From positions 8,505-72,504 of the forward strand of contig USQZ01000002.1 of the NCBI GenBank assembly GCA_900556975.1: a stretch of 64,000 nt of DNA, given 5' to 3'. Positions within the stretch are counted from its first letter, which is position 1, and each line of letters opens with the position of its first letter. The notes under the pieces were generated by a model. It saw only the letters and a list, made by a program, of their open reading frames with translations, had not been told where the DNA came from and did no database searches. Both the position numbers and the translations under genes were made by a program. The DNA comes from an uncultured Clostridium sp. (GTDB lineage Bacteria > Bacillota > Clostridia > TANB77 > CAG-508). This document shows, piece by piece, positions 8,174 to 17,452 of the stretch.

Positions 8174-9949
8174 ATGAGAGCAAACGAATATAGAACACAT
8201 TATTGTAATGAATTACGATTAGAAGATGTTGGAAAAGAAGTACGACTTGCTGGATGGGTACAAAAAATAAGAAATTTAGGAAAAATGACATTTGTTGATT
8301 TAAGAGACGAATTTGGAATTACTCAAATAATAATTTCTGATGATGAAAATTTAAAATCACAAATGGCTGATTTAAAAACAGAATGTGCAATAACTGTAAC
8401 AGGTAAAGTTGCTGAAAGGTCTAATAAAAATAAAGAGATAGAAACTGGCGATATAGAAATTGTTGCAGAAAAAATCACTATTCTTGGAAAATGTAGAGCA
8501 GTTCTTCCTTTTGAAATAAATCAAAAAGAAGCACAAGAAGTAAGAGAAGATTTAAGATTAGAGTATAGATTTTTAGATTTAAGAAACGATAAAATTCATA
8601 AAAATATTTTACTTAGATCTAAAATATTAAAAACAATGAGAGATGAAATGGATAGATTAGGATTTACAGAAATCCAAACTCCAATTTTAGCAAACTCATC
8701 ACCAGAGGGAGCTAGAGACTTCTTAGTACCAAGTAGATTACATCCAGGTGAATTTTACGCATTACCACAAGCCCCACAACAATTTAAACAATTGCTTATG
8801 ATATCTGGATTTAATAAATATTATCAAATAGCTCCATGCTTTAGAGATGAAGATCCAAGAGCTGATAGATCACCAGGAGAATTTTATCAATTAGACTTTG
8901 AAATGAGCTTTGCAACACAAGATGATGTATTAGCAGTTGGAGAAGAAGTTATTTCAAATGTGTTCAAAAAAAATAGCGATTGGAAAATATCAGAAGCACC
9001 ATTTGTAAGAATTCCATACAAAGAAGCTATGGAGAAATATGGTACTGATAAACCAGATTTAAGAAATCCATTGATAATAATAGATGTTACAAAAGTATTT
9101 GAAAACACTGAATTTAATGCGTTTAAAGGAAAAACAATAAAAGCAATTGTAACTCATAATATGACAGACAAGCCAAGAAAATTCTTTGATCAAATGTCTG
9201 AATTTGCAGTATCAGAATTAGATGCTAAAGGATTAGCTTGGACAAAAGTTGATGAAAATGGAGAACTAACAGGTGGAATCTCTAAATTCATAACACCAGA
9301 AAATAAAAATGCATTAGAAGAAATTGCTGAAATTACAAAGGGTGATGCAATATTCTTCATAGCTGATGAATTTGAAAAAGCTCAAAAAATAGCTGGTGGA
9401 GTAAGAATTGAATTAGGAAAAAGATTAGATTTAATTGAGAAAAATATATATAAATTCTGCTGGATAGTAGATTTCCCAATGTATGAATTATCAGACGAAG
9501 GAACAATAGACTTTAACCACAACCCATTCTCAATGCCACAAGGCGGAATGGAAAGCTTAGAAAATAAAGATCCACTTGATATTTATGCATATCAATATGA
9601 CTTAGTTGGTAATGGATATGAGCTTGCATCTGGAGCTGTAAGAAATCATGACCAAGAAATCATGATAAAAGCATTTGAAATTGCTGGATATACTGAAGAA
9701 GATGTAAAAGGAAAATTCGGAGCTTTATATAATGCTTTTAGTTATGGTACACCACCACATGCAGGTGCCGCACCAGGTGTTGATAGAATAGTAATGCTTC
9801 TAGCAAAAGAAGACAATATCAGAGAAGTTGTTGCATTCCCTAAAAACAAAAAAGCAAGAGATGTATTAATGAGAGCACCATCTAAAGTTTCAGAGCAACA
9901 ATTAAAAGACGTTCATATAAAATTAGACTTAGAAGAAAAAGAAAACTAA
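8174..9949 (+). CDS. aspS: Aspartyl-tRNA synthetase, bacterial type
   Basis: Charges tRNA-Asp with aspartate. 591 residues, normal for the bacterial type. An OB-fold anticodon-binding domain (GWVQKIRNLGKMTFVDLRDEFG, about 27-48) is followed by the class II core: motif 2 FRDEDPRADRSPGEFYQLDFE at about 221 and motif 3 GAAPGVDRIVML at about 531. The bacterial GAD insertion domain lies between (about 300-420). Ribosome site GAGG. Whether it is discriminating or also charges tRNA-Asn cannot be decided without knowing if gatCAB and asnS are elsewhere. Confidence 0.96.
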   Translation: MRANEYRTHYCNELRLEDVGKEVRLAGWVQKIRNLGKMTFVDLRDEFGITQIIISDDENLKSQMADLKTECAITVTGKVAERSNKNKEIETGDIEIVAEKITILGKCRAVLPFEINQKEAQEVREDLRLEYRFLDLRNDKIHKNILLRSKILKTMRDEMDRLGFTEIQTPILANSSPEGARDFLVPSRLHPGEFYALPQAPQQFKQLLMISGFNKYYQIAPCFRDEDPRADRSPGEFYQLDFEMSFATQDDVLAVGEEVISNVFKKNSDWKISEAPFVRIPYKEAMEKYGTDKPDLRNPLIIIDVTKVFENTEFNAFKGKTIKAIVTHNMTDKPRKFFDQMSEFAVSELDAKGLAWTKVDENGELTGGISKFITPENKNALEEIAEITKGDAIFFIADEFEKAQKIAGGVRIELGKRLDLIEKNIYKFCWIVDFPMYELSDEGTIDFNHNPFSMPQGGMESLENKDPLDIYAYQYDLVGNGYELASGAVRNHDQEIMIKAFEIAGYTEEDVKGKFGALYNAFSYGTPPHAGAAPGVDRIVMLLAKEDNIREVVAFPKNKKARDVLMRAPSKVSEQQLKDVHIKLDLEEKEN

Positions 9950-9953
9950 TTTA

Positions 9954-9982
9954 TTGACAACACTTAGCAAACCATATATACT
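9954..9982 (+). promoter_or_regulatory. Consensus promoter of the NlpC/P60 gene
   Basis: TTGACA, 17-nt spacer, TATACT, starting 5 bp after the aspS stop. Predicted transcript leader about 27 nt. Confidence 0.8.
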
Positions 9983-10015
9983 ATAAGCGAAAATATAAAA
10001 AGAGAGGTCTTTTTA

Positions 10016-11317
10016 ATGAATAAACTAAAAAAAGTAGCAATAACACTAGCTGTAATATTGTTTATTTTAACTAATATAAAATATTCTTTAGGAGTTACAG
10101 GAAAGATAACTGCAGAAACAATAAGAATAAGAGCTGAAGCAACAACTGATTCAAAAATAATCGAAATTGGAAATGCTGGAGAAAAGGTTGATATAGTTGG
10201 ATTAGAAGGCGACTGGTATAAAGTTAGTTTTAAAGGAAAAACAGGATACATTTACAAAGATTATCTAACACCAGACGGTGAGGTTACACCATCAAATCAA
10301 ACTAATGAAAATACTTCTGATGCAACCCAATCACCAGAAACATCAACAACACCAGAAACAACACCATCAGAAACTCCTACACAAACAACTAATGATAAAG
10401 CAATGGAATTAGGAAATGTAGTTAATAAGGAAACATCAGCATATTTACTTCCTAATTTTACATCTACTAAAATAGAAAAAGTAAATAAAGACCAAGAAAT
10501 AAAATTAATAACAACAATGGCTAATTGGGCTAAAATAGAAATAAATCAGAAAGAAGCATGGATACCAAAAACATTCTTAATGAAAGAAGTTAGTGTAGAA
10601 ACAACTAAACCTACTGAACAACAACCTGAAGAAACGACAGAAACTCAACCAGAAACACAACAACCAGAACAAACTACACAACCTGCTGTTAGTAAAGCAG
10701 CATATATTTCTTCAAATGCATCAGCGCATTTTAGATCAGGTCCATCAACTTCCTCACAATCATTAGGAAAATTACCTAAGAACACAAAAATAACAATAAC
10801 AGGTGAAGAAAATGGTTGGTATAAAGTATCTTATAACGGTAAAGAAGGATACATATCAAAATCATTAGTAACAGAAGGTGAACCACCTGCAACTACTTCA
10901 TCAAGAAGCCAAGAAGAACCAAGAAGTGCAACAACAACTACTGCACAAGCATCAAGCAACAATGTAGTTCAAGTTGCAGAAAGCTATGAAGGAAGTAGAT
11001 ACGTTTCTGGAGGAAGTTCTCCATCAGGATTTGATTGTTCAGGATTTACACAATATGTATATGGAAAATGTGGAATTACACTTTCAAGAACTTCATATAC
11101 ACAAGCTACTCAAGGTACAGCAGTAGGTAAATCAGAATTACAACCAGGAGACTTACTATTATTCCATTATTATGGAAGCTCTTCAATAGGACACGTTGGA
11201 ATATATGTAGGTAATGGAAAGTTTATACATGCAGCAAACTCAAATAGAGGAGTTGTATATGATTCAATAGAATCAGGATATTATGCAGATAATTATGCAG
11301 GAGCAAGAAGATTATAA
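10016..11317 (+). CDS. Secreted SH3b-NlpC/P60 peptidoglycan endopeptidase
   Basis: 433 residues, exported cell-wall hydrolase. Signal peptide about 1-26. Three bacterial SH3 domains follow (about 28-87, 130-190 and 225-288), each with a GDWYKV/GWYKVSY...GKTGYI pattern, separated by Thr/Pro/Glu/Gln-rich linkers. The C-terminal NlpC/P60 domain (about 318-433) has the nucleophile Cys in FDCSGFTQYVYG and the His in HVGIYVGNGKFIHA. The family cuts gamma-D-Glu-meso-DAP or similar stem-peptide bonds during wall growth or separation. It has its own consensus promoter. Confidence 0.93.
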   Translation: MNKLKKVAITLAVILFILTNIKYSLGVTGKITAETIRIRAEATTDSKIIEIGNAGEKVDIVGLEGDWYKVSFKGKTGYIYKDYLTPDGEVTPSNQTNENTSDATQSPETSTTPETTPSETPTQTTNDKAMELGNVVNKETSAYLLPNFTSTKIEKVNKDQEIKLITTMANWAKIEINQKEAWIPKTFLMKEVSVETTKPTEQQPEETTETQPETQQPEQTTQPAVSKAAYISSNASAHFRSGPSTSSQSLGKLPKNTKITITGEENGWYKVSYNGKEGYISKSLVTEGEPPATTSSRSQEEPRSATTTTAQASSNNVVQVAESYEGSRYVSGGSSPSGFDCSGFTQYVYGKCGITLSRTSYTQATQGTAVGKSELQPGDLLLFHYYGSSSIGHVGIYVGNGKFIHAANSNRGVVYDSIESGYYADNYAGARRL

Positions 11318-11387
11318 AATTCAGAATGAGGTGAATTAAATAAATATATTACTAGTAGTAAATTTTGGGTATATACTAGGAATATTA

Positions 11388-13622
11388 ATGGGGCTATACA
11401 TAAACAATGGTATAGCTCTATTTTTATGTGTAGAAATATTAATATACATAGTAATCTCAAATATAAGAAAAACAAAACGATATGTAAAATTATTAATAAA
11501 TAAAAAGATTTTTATTATATTTTTAATTGCACAAATTACATCAGGAATAATTGTTATCCAAAAAGAAAATAAATTTAAAAAAGCATATGAAAATATTGAG
11601 AACATACAAGCGATTGTGAAACTGGAAACAGATACTATACAAAAAGGAAATTATACAGAGTACGTAATTAAAATAGTAAAATGTGAGAATCATCCAAGTA
11701 TAGAAAAAACAAAGTTAAAAATGACAGACACAAAAAATACTCAATATCAAAAAGGAGATATGCTACAAATTCAAGGTGAGTATGAAAAAATAAGTTCATA
11801 CAAAAATAAAGGAGTATTTAATTATGAAACTTATCTTAAAAAAGATAATATATATGGAAAAATCAAAGCAAATAAAATTACTCTAAAGCAGAAAACTAAA
11901 AACAAAATTAGAATTTCTCCCAAAATAAAGGAAAAATTTAAACAAAATTTTGAAGAGAAAACAGCAAATTATTTTATAACAATTATTTTAGGAGATAAAT
12001 CAGAACTAGATAAGCAAATAAAAGAGAATTTTCAAAGTGGCGGAATATCACATTTACTAGCAATTTCAGGCATGCACATCAACTGCATAATTTTAATAAT
12101 TACATACATCGTAAATAAAACAATAAACTCATACAAAATTCGAAAGATAACCACAATTATTGCATTAGTAATTTATGGACTAATAATAGAATTTACGCCA
12201 TCAGCTACAAGAGCAATAATAATGGCGATTATGCATCAGACAGCATTAATTTTATTAGAAAAGGATAACTTTTTAGTAAACATTTCAATAGCTAGTTTTA
12301 TAATATTAATAATAAGTCCTTATTACTTAGTTGATACAGGATTTTTGCTCTCATTTACAGCAACAATAAGTATTGTATATGTGTACAAAAAATTAAGAAA
12401 AGAAGTAAGTAAAAACAAGATAATTCAATCAATTTCAGACAGTTTGATATTAACAATATCCGCAAATATTTTAATAGCACCAATAGTAATATGTCTTTTC
12501 AAAAAGATTTCATTATCAATGTTTATAATTGGAATAATAATTTCGCCTTTTATATTTATAATAGAAATAATAGGAATCTTGATTATAATTATTCCGAGTT
12601 TTATTCTAAAATTTTTAAAAGTACCGATTGAACTTTTTATATCAATATTCGATTTTTTATCATCAATTAATTTTTTAACTATCTATTTTAAAGTCCCAAA
12701 CATAATTCAAATTATTTTATATTATACAATTATAATTAAATTTCTATTTAAACCCAAAAGAAAAATCATAAGCAAAATATTAATATGTATTATAGTAATC
12801 TCAATTGTTAGCCAATTAATATATTCTTCGTATTCTATATTATTTAGGAAGTTTGAAATAAACTTGATAGATGTAGGACAAGGAGATAGCACATTAATTG
12901 TTACTCCTAAAAATAAAAAGATATTAATAGATGGTGGTGGAAATGAAAATTACGACATAGGTGCAAATGTGCTAATACCATATCTGTTAAACAAGAAAAT
13001 TAAACAAATAGATTATTTGATGATTTCGCATTTTGATACTGATCATGTAGGTGGAACATTTAAAGTTTTAGAAAAATTAAAAGTTAAACAAGTTATAATA
13101 TCACAGCAAAAAGAAGATAGCTCTAACTTTCAAAAGTTCCTTGAAATTGCAAAAAAGAGAAATATTAAAATAATAGTAGTAAAAGCCGGAGACATTATTC
13201 AAATAGAAAAAAATATTTATATAGAGGTGCTATGGCCAACCGAAAAATTAGAAATATCAACTAATCCTTTAAATAATAATTCAATTGTAGCAAAATTAAT
13301 TTATGAAAACACAAGCATATTATTTACAGGAGACATTGAAGCCAAGGCAGAGAAAGAACTAGTAAAAAAATATGATAAAAATTTAAAATCAGATATCTTA
13401 AAAGTAGCTCATCATGGCTCCCAAACTTCATCAACACAAGATTTTATTGATAAAGTTAATCCTAAAATTGCATTAATAGGAGTAGGCTACAAAAATAAAT
13501 TTGACCATCCATCATATACAACCATAAAAACATTAGAAAAAAGAAAAATAAAAATTTATCGAACAGATTTAATGGGAGAGATAAATATTAAGATAAAAAA
13601 TAGCAAAATAATGTGCAAATAA
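11388..13622 (+). CDS. comEC: ComEC/Rec2 DNA-uptake channel
   Basis: Membrane channel carrying single-stranded DNA into the cell during transformation. 744 residues from this ATG. Order: N-terminal membrane segment and DUF4131-like OB region, Competence domain (GDKSELDKQIKENFQSGGISHLLAISGMHIN at about 200, then many helices), and a C-terminal metallo-beta-lactamase-like domain (LIDVGQGDST at about 493, SHFDTDHVGG at about 548, VAHHGSQTS). The frame is open upstream to a stop at 11337. A better ribosome site (GAGGTG, 11328-11333) would fit initiation at ATA 11340, adding the hydrophobic residues NILLVVNFWVYILGIL. No comEA or comEB is nearby. Confidence 0.92.
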   Translation: MGLYINNGIALFLCVEILIYIVISNIRKTKRYVKLLINKKIFIIFLIAQITSGIIVIQKENKFKKAYENIENIQAIVKLETDTIQKGNYTEYVIKIVKCENHPSIEKTKLKMTDTKNTQYQKGDMLQIQGEYEKISSYKNKGVFNYETYLKKDNIYGKIKANKITLKQKTKNKIRISPKIKEKFKQNFEEKTANYFITIILGDKSELDKQIKENFQSGGISHLLAISGMHINCIILIITYIVNKTINSYKIRKITTIIALVIYGLIIEFTPSATRAIIMAIMHQTALILLEKDNFLVNISIASFIILIISPYYLVDTGFLLSFTATISIVYVYKKLRKEVSKNKIIQSISDSLILTISANILIAPIVICLFKKISLSMFIIGIIISPFIFIIEIIGILIIIIPSFILKFLKVPIELFISIFDFLSSINFLTIYFKVPNIIQIILYYTIIIKFLFKPKRKIISKILICIIVISIVSQLIYSSYSILFRKFEINLIDVGQGDSTLIVTPKNKKILIDGGGNENYDIGANVLIPYLLNKKIKQIDYLMISHFDTDHVGGTFKVLEKLKVKQVIISQQKEDSSNFQKFLEIAKKRNIKIIVVKAGDIIQIEKNIYIEVLWPTEKLEISTNPLNNNSIVAKLIYENTSILFTGDIEAKAEKELVKKYDKNLKSDILKVAHHGSQTSSTQDFIDKVNPKIALIGVGYKNKFDHPSYTTIKTLEKRKIKIYRTDLMGEINIKIKNSKIMCK

Positions 13623-13628
13623 CGATAC

Positions 13629-13657
13629 TTGAAAAAATAAAGAAAAAATGCTAAAAT
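13629..13657 (+). promoter_or_regulatory. Promoter of the receiver-domain gene
   Basis: TTGAAA, 17-nt spacer, TAAAAT, about 60 nt before the ATG at 13720. Confidence 0.6.
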
Positions 13658-13719
13658 ACGAAATATATAATTTAGAAGTCTGTAAACGTATATATGTTCA
13701 TAGAGGGAGGAATGCCAAA

Positions 13720-14106
13720 ATGAGAATGTTAATCGTTGAGGACGATAAGCGGAAGCTACATAAAATTCTGGAGATTTTAAAACCTGAATTTGAATACGAT
13801 GTAGCTACATGCGAAAAAGATGCAATGCAGTTAGCAAAGCACAAAGAGTATGAAGTTTTAATAACAGACATGCAATTTCCAAAAGAAAAAGGAGAAACGG
13901 TTCAGAGAAATGCAGGAGTAGAACTCATAAAAAAAATGAAAGAAACTCACAAAGAAAAAATGCCCAAAATAATTGTATATTCTTTAATTTCCATTGAAAA
14001 AGTATGGGAAAGATTAGGCGAAATACCACCAAAAGAATATATAGGTCAGGTAGTTTTTCATCAGAATCTAGAAGTCCTTTTAAAGAAGGTAAAAGAAGAG
14101 ATTTAG
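13720..14106 (+). CDS. Stand-alone response-regulator receiver domain
   Basis: 128 residues; the start is chosen at ATG 13720 behind AGGGAGG (an in-frame ATG at 13648 lacks a site and overlaps the promoter). Receiver fold only, no output domain: acidic pocket VEDDK (residues 6-10), probable phosphorylated Asp50 in LITDMQFP, Ser88 in IIVYS at the Thr/Ser switch position. The usual Lys-Pro after beta-5 is not evident: the place reads YIGQVVF, with Gln where Lys is expected. No kinase neighbours. It may be a degenerate or phosphorylation-independent receiver. Confidence 0.8.
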   Translation: MRMLIVEDDKRKLHKILEILKPEFEYDVATCEKDAMQLAKHKEYEVLITDMQFPKEKGETVQRNAGVELIKKMKETHKEKMPKIIVYSLISIEKVWERLGEIPPKEYIGQVVFHQNLEVLLKKVKEEI

Positions 14107-14181
14107 CTCTCTTCTTTTATTCTTGTATAATTTCTTCAAAAAAGGTACATACTACCAACAAAAGAAAAAGGTGGTATATTT

Positions 14182-14760
14182 GTGAAGAAATTAATTATTT
14201 TTATTATAATGTTATTAATTTTTTTAGCTAGCTGTGGTATTGGATATTTTTATTTAAATACAAGGGAAGATCAAAGAAACGATAGTAAACCAGATGAAGG
14301 AGTGACTGTAATAAAAAATAATATAGAAAACGAAACAATTTCAACAGAAACAGCAGAAGAAAAAATTTCACCAAATGCAGAATTGACAGAAGTTGTATTG
14401 TATAAAAAATGTGGACATGAAATTGCAAAAAGTAGAAAGGTTCCAACAGAACTTGTTAATTTAGATGAAAAAGAATTTGAAGAAAAATATAAAGAATATC
14501 AAATTGAAGAATTTTCAGATAAGCAAGTATCAATATATAATGAAGTAGATAAGGTGTGTCCAGAGCATTATAAGATAGGAGTAGCAGAGGGAGTAGTAAA
14601 TATATATAGAAAAAATGAGGATGGGGAAGAAGAATTATATGAGATGACCAATATATCATTAGAATATTTACCTGAAGAAGAGCAAGCAAAATTAGGTAGT
14701 GGAATTGAGATTATCGGAGAAGAAGAATTAAATTCCGTATTAGAAAATTTAGAAAGTTAA
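14182..14760 (+). CDS. BofC-like sporulation protein
   Basis: 192 residues. An N-terminal membrane/signal segment (about 3-22) is followed by a Ser/Thr/Glu linker and a domain resembling clostridial BofC C-terminal-domain proteins: KKCGHEIAKS, VNLDEKEFEEKYKEYQIEEF, VCPEHYKIG, TNISLEYLPEEEQAKLGSGIEI, ending in EEELNSVLENLES. In B. subtilis BofC is a forespore protein that restrains SpoIVB-dependent signalling to pro-sigma-K processing. Start codon GTG after AAGGTGG. Neither SpoIVB nor SpoIVFA/FB is in the window. Confidence 0.75.
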   Translation: MKKLIIFIIMLLIFLASCGIGYFYLNTREDQRNDSKPDEGVTVIKNNIENETISTETAEEKISPNAELTEVVLYKKCGHEIAKSRKVPTELVNLDEKEFEEKYKEYQIEEFSDKQVSIYNEVDKVCPEHYKIGVAEGVVNIYRKNEDGEEELYEMTNISLEYLPEEEQAKLGSGIEIIGEEELNSVLENLES

Positions 14761-14903
14761 AAAATAATAAAATTATGAATATTATTATTAATGAGCATAT
14801 ATAACAATTTGTATAAAGTTAAAACGAATTTTACAATATTATCGTCAATTAAATTAAAAATTTAGATAATTATCTTTCAGTATAACTTGAGGATGATAAT
14901 TAG

Positions 14904-14940
14904 AATCAAAAAAAGAGCGATTATTCGCTCTTTTTTGATT
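14904..14940. terminator. Bidirectional terminator between the BofC-like gene and the Clp ATPase
   Basis: Near-perfect inverted repeat with core GAGCGA / TCGCTC and A/T-runs on both sides, usable from either strand. On the minus strand its 5' arm is the last codons and stop of the Clp ATPase gene. Confidence 0.9.
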
Positions 14941-17242
14941 TAGCAGTTTTAGAAACTACTGTAAATTTTAATTCATCTTTTTTGCAATCAACTTTAACAG
15001 TTTGACCTGGCATAAGATCTGATCTTAAAAGCATTTCGGCAATTTCATCTTCAATATATTTTTGAATTGCTCTTCTTAAAGGTCTAGCACCATATTTTAA
15101 ATCAGTACCTTTTGCTAAAACATATTTTTTAGCAGAAGCAGAAACTGAAAGTTTAATATCTTTATTTGCCAATGCATAATCAGTATGTTTTAGTAATAAA
15201 TCTATAATTTGAAGTAGTTCATCTGATGTTAAACTATCAAATGTAACGATTTCATCAACACGATTTAAAAATTCTGGTCTAAATAATTCTTTTAATGCTG
15301 AATTTATTTTTCCGTTATCAACAGATTGTTTACCAAATCCTATTGAATTTGTATTTAAATTTGAACCAGCATTAGATGTCATAATAATAATTGTATTTTC
15401 GAAATTAACTGTATTTCCTTGAGAATCAGTTAATTTACCATCATCTAAAACTTGAAGTAAAATGTTAAATACATCTGGATGAGCTTTTTCTATTTCATCT
15501 AAAAGAATAATAGAATATGGTTTTCTCTTAACTTTTTCAGTTAATTGACCAGCATCATCATAGCCAACATATCCAGGAGGAGAACCTATTAATTTAGATG
15601 TTGAATGACTCTCCATATATTCAGACATATCTATTCGTATAATTGAATCTTCACTTCCAAACATTTCAGAAGCAAGAGCCTTTGCAAGTTCGGTTTTACC
15701 AACACCTGTAGGACCTACAAATATAAATGAAGGTGGTCTTTTTGTAGTTTGAAGTCCAGCACGATTTCTTCTAATTGCTTTTGCAACAGCAGAAACAGCA
15801 GCATTTTGACCAATAATTCTCTTATGAAGATTTGCTTCTAAGTTTAATAATTTTTGAGTTTCAGCTTCAGTAATTTTTGTAACAGGAATTTTAGTCCAGT
15901 TTTCAATAACTTCAGCAATATCTTGAACAGTTAAAGCTTTTAACTGTAAGTTTTTATTTAATTCTTCTAAACGATCATTTAAGATACATTCTTTAGTTTT
16001 TAAATCAGCAGCTTTTTGATAATCCTCAGTTGAATCTGAAGAAACAGCTTCTTCTTTTTCCTCAGCAATTTTAGCTAATTTATTTTTTATAACTTCAATT
16101 TCATAAAGTTCTTTATTATTAAGATTTATTCTAGAGCAAGCCTCATCAATTAAATCGATTGCTTTATCTGGTAAAAATCTATCATGAATATATTTTTCAG
16201 ACATTTTAACAGTTTTTTCAATAACATCATTTGATATTAAAACTTTATGATAATCTTCATAATATTTTTTTATTCCTTGAATAATTTCAATAGTGTCATC
16301 AATTGAAGGCTCATCAACAATAACAGGTTGGAATCTTCTTTCTAAAGCAGAATCTTTTTCAATATATTTTCTATACTCAGTAAGAGTAGTAGTACCAATT
16401 AATTGAATTTCACCATTAGAAAGAGAAGGTTTCAAAATATTTGCAGCATTCATCGAATGTTCCGCATCACCAGCTCCAATAATATTATGAATTTCATCAA
16501 TAACTAAGATAATATTTCCATAAGATTTACACTCATCAACTAAAGCTTTCATTCTTGATTCGAATTGACCTCTAAATTGAGTTCCAGCAATAACTGAAGT
16601 CATATCAAGTAAATAAACTTCTTTATTAAGCAATTTAGCAGGAACATTTCCCTCAGCAATTCTTATAGCTAAACCTTGAGCAATAGCAGTTTTACCAACA
16701 CCAGGTTCACCAATCAAACAAGGATTGTTTTTAGAACGTCTATTTAATATTTGAGTAATTCTTTGAATTTCTTTATTTCTGCCAATAACTCTATCAAGTT
16801 TTCCTTGTTTAGCTTTATCTGTTAAATTTGTTCCAAAAGAATCAAGAAACCTTTTCTTTTTATTATCTTTTGGACGCTTTTCAGTTTTAACTTTTTTTCT
16901 GCCAGATTGTTCTGAAGAGTTTGCAGATGTAGAATTTTCAGAAGTATTATCTTTTTTATTTAGTCCGAAAATACTACCAAGCATTGGCCCTAAAGCTTGC
17001 ATATCGTCACTATCCATATCTGAAATGTTTTCAGTAATATCACTAAAAATATTTTCTAATTGTGATGACATATCATTAAGCTCTTCTTCTGAAAGGTTAG
17101 ACTGTTTAGCAAGAACTTCAAGTGGATTAATTCCTTTTTCTTTAGCACAGCTGTAGCATAAACCTTCTACTGAATTTTTATCATCTTCAAATTTATTTAT
17201 AAAAATAACTGCTGTATTTTTTTTACATATTGAACATAACAT
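14921..17242 (-). CDS. Zn-finger Clp ATPase (ClpE/ClpC-type AAA+ unfoldase)
   Basis: 773 residues from the ATG at 17242, which follows AAGGAGAG; the frame runs open further upstream without a ribosome site. Residues 3-32 form a C4 zinc finger (Cys3, Cys6, Cys29, Cys32) in place of the double Clp-N domain of classical ClpC, as in ClpE. A low-complexity linker (about 85-150) precedes the D1 AAA+ domain (GEPGVGKT at about 178), a UVR-like helix (DYQKAADLKTKE, about 405-425) and D2 (GPTGVGKTELAKAL at about 508). An IGF tripeptide at about 632 is the loop used for docking ClpP. It unfolds proteins for ClpP degradation. No ctsR/mcsAB beside it. Confidence 0.9.
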   Translation of the reverse strand: MLCSICKKNTAVIFINKFEDDKNSVEGLCYSCAKEKGINPLEVLAKQSNLSEEELNDMSSQLENIFSDITENISDMDSDDMQALGPMLGSIFGLNKKDNTSENSTSANSSEQSGRKKVKTEKRPKDNKKKRFLDSFGTNLTDKAKQGKLDRVIGRNKEIQRITQILNRRSKNNPCLIGEPGVGKTAIAQGLAIRIAEGNVPAKLLNKEVYLLDMTSVIAGTQFRGQFESRMKALVDECKSYGNIILVIDEIHNIIGAGDAEHSMNAANILKPSLSNGEIQLIGTTTLTEYRKYIEKDSALERRFQPVIVDEPSIDDTIEIIQGIKKYYEDYHKVLISNDVIEKTVKMSEKYIHDRFLPDKAIDLIDEACSRINLNNKELYEIEVIKNKLAKIAEEKEEAVSSDSTEDYQKAADLKTKECILNDRLEELNKNLQLKALTVQDIAEVIENWTKIPVTKITEAETQKLLNLEANLHKRIIGQNAAVSAVAKAIRRNRAGLQTTKRPPSFIFVGPTGVGKTELAKALASEMFGSEDSIIRIDMSEYMESHSTSKLIGSPPGYVGYDDAGQLTEKVKRKPYSIILLDEIEKAHPDVFNILLQVLDDGKLTDSQGNTVNFENTIIIMTSNAGSNLNTNSIGFGKQSVDNGKINSALKELFRPEFLNRVDEIVTFDSLTSDELLQIIDLLLKHTDYALANKDIKLSVSASAKKYVLAKGTDLKYGARPLRRAIQKYIEDEIAEMLLRSDLMPGQTVKVDCKKDELKFTVVSKTAKSKKSE

Positions 17243-17311
17243 ATATAAGTAATCTCTCCTTAAAAATAATTCTAAATATTCCCATAAAAATGAGAATAAA
17301 TATACTAAAAT

Positions 17312-17340
17312 ATAATACAACAAAAAAACGGAATAGTCAA
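17312..17340 (-). promoter_or_regulatory. Promoter of the Clp ATPase
   Basis: On the minus strand: TTGACT, 17-nt spacer, TATTAT. No clear CtsR-type direct heptad repeat overlaps it. Confidence 0.65.
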
Positions 17341-17372
17341 GGTTAGAAGCTTCCAATAAATAAATTTTATAA

Positions 17373-17401
17373 TTGAAATTAAAGCTTTTTAATGTTATAC
17401 T
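17373..17401 (+). promoter_or_regulatory. Promoter of the 17453 gene
   Basis: TTGAAA, 17-nt spacer, TATACT, divergent from the Clp promoter. Confidence 0.7.
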
Positions 17402-17452
17402 ATAATAAGTTATTTTTAATTTAAAAAAATATGAATCATATGAGGAGTAAAT

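Noticed and set aside
14004..14231. 75-residue + frame overlapping the receiver and BofC-like genes
   Set aside because: Out of frame with both, no ribosome site, both true genes have better support.
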